From contig NZ_JAIKLE010000051.1 in the NCBI RefSeq assembly GCF_022267315.1, positions 1 through 36,357 of the forward strand: DNA of 36,357 bases. The letters run 5' to 3'. The DNA comes from Maribellus maritimus. GTDB taxonomy: Bacteria; Bacteroidota; Bacteroidia; Bacteroidales; Prolixibacteraceae. The position numbers and the translations under genes are program-made. This document shows positions 33,287-36,357 of the stretch, one piece after another (positions within the stretch are counted from its first letter, which is position 1; every line of letters begins with the position of its first letter). The notes under the pieces are model-generated. The model was not told the origin of the DNA. It saw only the letters and a program-made list of their open reading frames with translations, and ran no database searches.

Positions 33287-34318
33287 ATGATGAAAAAGAT
33301 TACCTTTCTAAGCCTAATTGTATTAGTGATTACCATCTCTGCGTTTGCACAGGGAGGACCAAATGGCTTACTTATGCCAAAATTTATAAAAGCTACTGAT
33401 AACAGCACCAGCACCGTATTAACCAATCTTTCAAAAGAAAGACATTTTTTTAGGGAGTTGCCTGCCGACAGTGAATTGAGTCTTTTAAAAGACATTGTTT
33501 TTCACGAGTCAAAGAGCATTGACGGCGATCCCATGTCGCTTAAGATGGACGTAATTACCTATACCGATAACAAAACTCGTCCCTGTGTGGTGTATGTTAT
33601 TGGAGGAGGATTTTCATTTGCAGCAAAAGAACGAAATCTTTATGATCGTCACAAAATTGCAAAGGCAGGTTATGTTGTCGCAAGTGTTCAGTATCATGTA
33701 ATCAATACAGGAATTTACAGCGATGCCGTTAAAGATGTAAAAGCAGCAATCCGATGCTTGCGAGCCAATGCAAAAGAATATGGAATTGCTCCTGAAAACA
33801 TTGCTGTATGGGGTGAATCTGCCGGAGGCTACCTGGCTGCAATGGTGGGCACAACTAATGGAGTTAATAATTTTGAAGAAGGCGAGAATCTGAATCAAAG
33901 CAGTGATGTAAAAGCAGTTGTTGATGCTTATGGATTGTCGGACTTAACTAAAATTGGTGCCGACTACGACGAAGACGCTGCAAATGCCCATTTTACGGTC
34001 ATATCTCCCGACGGCCAGTTTATACCTGGCAAAAACAGTGGACTTACAAGTCTCGACAAACCAGAGGTAGTTGCCAAAGCAAATCCGATTACTTATATAG
34101 ATAAGAGTGATCCTCCATTTTTGCTTTTCCACGGAACGCAGGATATGGCTGTTTCTCCAAGCCAGACCTTGTTGTTGCATGATGCATTGCGTGAAAAGGG
34201 TGTACTTTCCACCCGTTATGTGCTTGAGGGAGCAGGACATGCTTCCGGAGAATTTTCAGATCCACAGGTTATTAATATCATTATTGATTTTCTGGATAAA
34301 CATCTAAAAAACCAATAA
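33287..34318 (+). CDS. Secreted alpha/beta-hydrolase (esterase/lipase type)
   Basis: An exported serine hydrolase of 343 aa. The start at ATG 33287 (or 33290) gives a normal signal peptide (MKKITFLSLIVLVITISAFAQ); the frame is open further left to 33236 but that reading delays the signal sequence by 17 residues. The hormone-sensitive-lipase/BD-FAE-like core has the oxyanion segment VIGGGFSFA, nucleophile elbow WGESAGGY, acid in HGTQDMAVSP and histidine in GAGHASGEF. Likely a carboxylesterase, for instance acting on acylated plant or algal polysaccharides. It is 18 bp before the MBL-fold gene. Confidence 0.85.
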   Translation: MMKKITFLSLIVLVITISAFAQGGPNGLLMPKFIKATDNSTSTVLTNLSKERHFFRELPADSELSLLKDIVFHESKSIDGDPMSLKMDVITYTDNKTRPCVVYVIGGGFSFAAKERNLYDRHKIAKAGYVVASVQYHVINTGIYSDAVKDVKAAIRCLRANAKEYGIAPENIAVWGESAGGYLAAMVGTTNGVNNFEEGENLNQSSDVKAVVDAYGLSDLTKIGADYDEDAANAHFTVISPDGQFIPGKNSGLTSLDKPEVVAKANPITYIDKSDPPFLLFHGTQDMAVSPSQTLLLHDALREKGVLSTRYVLEGAGHASGEFSDPQVINIIIDFLDKHLKNQ

Positions 34319-34336
34319 TTATTTAAAAATCAATCC

Positions 34337-35167
34337 ATGAAAAAAAGTGTATCGCTCACAACCGTATTATTATTTATCGCTCAGCTCACTTTGTTTGGTC
34401 AACCACAATTCCAGATTGATGGGAAAGAAGTTTACAAAGGTGAAGATGTAGTTTTTCACCAAATTGATGAAGATACCTGGGTTGGGACAGGAAAAATGAT
34501 GTCAAACGAGAGTTTATACCTTGTTGAAGGAAACGATAAATCAGTACTTATTGATGCTGGAACAAACATCAAAGATTTAGATAAAATTGTGGCGTCAATT
34601 ACCGAAAAACCAGTAATGCTGGTTGCCACACATGTACACCCTGATCATACTGGTGCATCCATTGATTATTTTTCTGAATTGTTTATCAACCCGGCTGATT
34701 CAGTTGGAATTCCTCAGTTTATGCCCAATTATAAAGGGGATGTGAAATTCCTGAAAGACAGGGAAATAATTGATTTAGGTGGTAGACAACTGGAAGTAGT
34801 TTTTACACCCGGACATACACCAGGTTCAACAACCTTTTTGGATAAAAACGCAAAATACGGATTCAGCGGTGATTCATTTGGTTCAGGTAATTTACTGCTC
34901 TCTACAAATTTTTCCACCCTGCAGTCAACTTGTAAAAAGACAAGTAAAATTATGGCTGAATACGGAATTGACAAATTTTATCCCGGCCATTATTTTGGCG
35001 GAAATCCAGAGACTAAAAAGAGAGTAGACGATTTAAAAACCATTAGCGACGGTGCCTTGTCGGGGAGAATAAAAGGAGAAGAAAATCCGAATGGATTTAT
35101 GGGTTTAAATCTTCTGATTAATCAATACGGGGTTCGCGTGAACTACAGTAAAAATGCATTAAAATAA
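34337..35167 (+). CDS. Secreted metallo-beta-lactamase-fold hydrolase
   Basis: An exported zinc hydrolase of 276 aa, with a signal peptide ending TLFGQ. The MBL-fold ligands appear in order: THVHPDHTG (HxHxDH), TPGHTPGST (His), FSGDSFGSG (Asp) and PGHYFGG (His). Activity could be a lactonase, phosphodiesterase or beta-lactamase-like reaction, and sequence alone does not say which. It lies between the secreted esterase (18 bp) and the rhamnosidase fragment (56 bp), probably in one unit. Confidence 0.85.
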   Translation: MKKSVSLTTVLLFIAQLTLFGQPQFQIDGKEVYKGEDVVFHQIDEDTWVGTGKMMSNESLYLVEGNDKSVLIDAGTNIKDLDKIVASITEKPVMLVATHVHPDHTGASIDYFSELFINPADSVGIPQFMPNYKGDVKFLKDREIIDLGGRQLEVVFTPGHTPGSTTFLDKNAKYGFSGDSFGSGNLLLSTNFSTLQSTCKKTSKIMAEYGIDKFYPGHYFGGNPETKKRVDDLKTISDGALSGRIKGEENPNGFMGLNLLINQYGVRVNYSKNALK

Positions 35168-35223
35168 AAGAGCTCTTTGAAAATTAAAGTTGAAAAAAAG
35201 AAATCCAATAAATAATCAATAAA

Positions 35224-36275
35224 ATGAAAAAGCTACTATCCCTAATCTTCATTTTTTCTTCGATTGCAGTTTCTGCACAGTTTGGAAACCGGTTACAAAA
35301 TAATGAATGGGACGCAAGTTGGGTTTGTGTTCCCGATGCCGGAGAGACCGATGCGGGATTGTATATTTTCCGAAAAAAAATAAACTTTGAATCAGTACCT
35401 CAGAAGTTCGAAGTGCGTGTAACAGCCGATAATCGTTATAAACTTTATGTAAATGAAACACTTGTATCTCTGGGACCTGCTTTGGGCGACATTCAGCATT
35501 GGAATTATGCAACAATTGATCTTGCTCCATATTTTAAACAAGGTGATAATACTATTGCTGCATTGGTTTGGAACGAAGGAAATATGAAACCCGTTTCTCA
35601 ATTTTCTTTCAAAACCGGCTTTTTATTGCAGGGAACATCTGATGAGACAAAAGTTCTGAATACCAACGACTCATGGAAATGTATTGAAGATAAAAGTTAT
35701 ACTCCTGTCAGACAAAGTGTCCGTGGCTATTATGCCGCTGGCGCCGGTGATAAAATTGACATGAATCTTGCTGTAAAAGGATGGAAATCTGCTGATTTTG
35801 ATGATAAAGACTGGAAACCTGCAAAAGCAGTTTTTGAACGTTCAAGACGAGGAATGGCTTTCAATACCCGCGGAGGCTGGACCTTAATTCCCTCCGTTAT
35901 CCCCGAAATGGAGCTGACACCTCAACGACTGGTCTCTACAAGAAAGGCAGAAGGTGTCGTATGCCTGCCAATTTCCCAGCTGAAAAAACAGCTTTCGAAA
36001 TTCCAGCAAATACCACTGCAAAAATTTTGCTCGACCAAGAAGTGTATACAAAAGCATATCCAACCTTACTATTCAGCGGCGGAAAAAACAGTATGATAAT
36101 TATTACTTATGCTGAAGCGCTTTACAACGAAGAAGGCGCCAAAAACAACCGTAACAAAATTGAAGGGAAAACAATTTCAGGCAGACAGGATACGATTATT
36201 TCAGATGGTTCACGAAACCAGGACTTTACTTCTTTGAACTGGAGAACCTACCGTTATGTTGAATTCCCCACATAA
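35224..36275 (+). pseudogene. Frameshifted and truncated alpha-L-rhamnosidase (GH78-like)
   Basis: The 5' part encodes a signal peptide (MKKLLSLIFIFSSIAVSAQ) and the N-terminal carbohydrate-binding-like domains of alpha-L-rhamnosidases: the DASWVCVPDAGETDAGLYIF region, VRVTADNRYKLYVNETLVSLGP, HWNYATIDLAPYFKQGDN and WKSADFDDKDWKPA. After about residue 240 the frame is lost: the next frame (from about 35950, PANFPAEKTAFEIPANT, then ALYNEEGAKNNRNK, GSRNQDFTSLNWRTYRYVE) is its direct continuation, so about one base is missing near 35950-35960. It then stops at 36275, just where the catalytic (alpha/alpha)6 domain should begin, so roughly 500 residues are absent. A terminator follows. The gene cannot make an active enzyme. 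Confidence 0.78.
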
Positions 36276-36283
36276 GCACATCC

Positions 36284-36317
36284 AGAATAGAGTTCAAATA
36301 AATTACTCTATTCTTTC
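36284..36317 (+). terminator. Terminator-like hairpin after the rhamnosidase fragment
   Basis: AGAATAGAGT (36284-36293) and ACTCTATTCT (36305-36314) form a perfect 10-bp stem followed by TTT. It sits 9 bp after the premature stop of the fragment. Confidence 0.55.
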
Positions 36318-36357
36318 CGAGCCAATTAACTACTGTTGCTAACGCGTATTTCTCTCC

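Overview
The window looks like chromosomal DNA of a member of the Bacteroidota, most likely class Bacteroidia (a Marinilabiliales/Prolixibacteraceae-type marine or sediment heterotroph; that rank is an inference). The evidence is AT-rich DNA, promoters of the Bacteroidota type (TTTG-N19-TAnnTTTG) before several genes, an almost complete absence of Shine-Dalgarno sequences, secreted proteins with signal peptides ending in A-Q, and lipoproteins with an SSC lipobox. Gene content also fits: asnA, a DPP IV-type S9 peptidase, tandem FKBP lipoproteins after nrnA, DUF2490, and a GH78-type protein.

Layout. 1-1411: three tRNA genes (Pro, Ser, Arg) on the minus strand, with two well-formed promoters, two terminators and about 900 bp of non-coding DNA holding a chain of small hairpins. 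1454-5614: asnA, a long acyl-CoA dehydrogenase and an MFS transporter. 5653-10758: a tightly packed four-gene minus-strand operon that reads as an accessory conflict (immune-like) system. In transcription order it encodes a TIR/DUF4062-like protein, an unrecognised 462-aa protein, a membrane-anchored STAND NTPase with C-terminal WD40 repeats, and a two-TM SLATT/DUF4231-like protein. 11024-16955: housekeeping genes (PhnP-like hydrolase, RsmI-like methyltransferase, nrnA-FKBP-FKBP-YciB/NUDIX operon, ndk) and a broken NTF2-like gene. 17008-20983: DUF721-recF, a TPR protein, ribH and two envelope proteins. 21105-24338: the thrS-infC-rpmI-rplT operon, in which infC appears to start at ATA behind a strong Shine-Dalgarno. 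24596-25893: a chorismate mutase and a DRE-TIM aldolase side by side. 25894-26803: a repeat-rich spacer. 26804-32658: DPP IV-like peptidase, DUF502, TerC, an FMN-binding-like secreted protein and a HAD phosphatase. 32659-36357: a gene-poor stretch, then a secreted esterase, a secreted metallo-beta-lactamase-fold protein and a truncated, frameshifted alpha-L-rhamnosidase.

The best candidate for a little-described system is the 5653-10758 operon. The TIR-like protein ends with, and the 462-aa protein carries near its start, the same short motif (VYNIxxIxxANF), which suggests the two are tethered or recruited by a common partner. The STAND protein has a run of basic residues immediately before a single membrane segment, which would place its NTPase inside the cell and its WD40 propeller outside the cytoplasm. 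Other points of interest are the infC start, two pseudogenes with point frameshifts, a YciB-NUDIX fusion, a terminator almost touching ribH, and three different repeat types.
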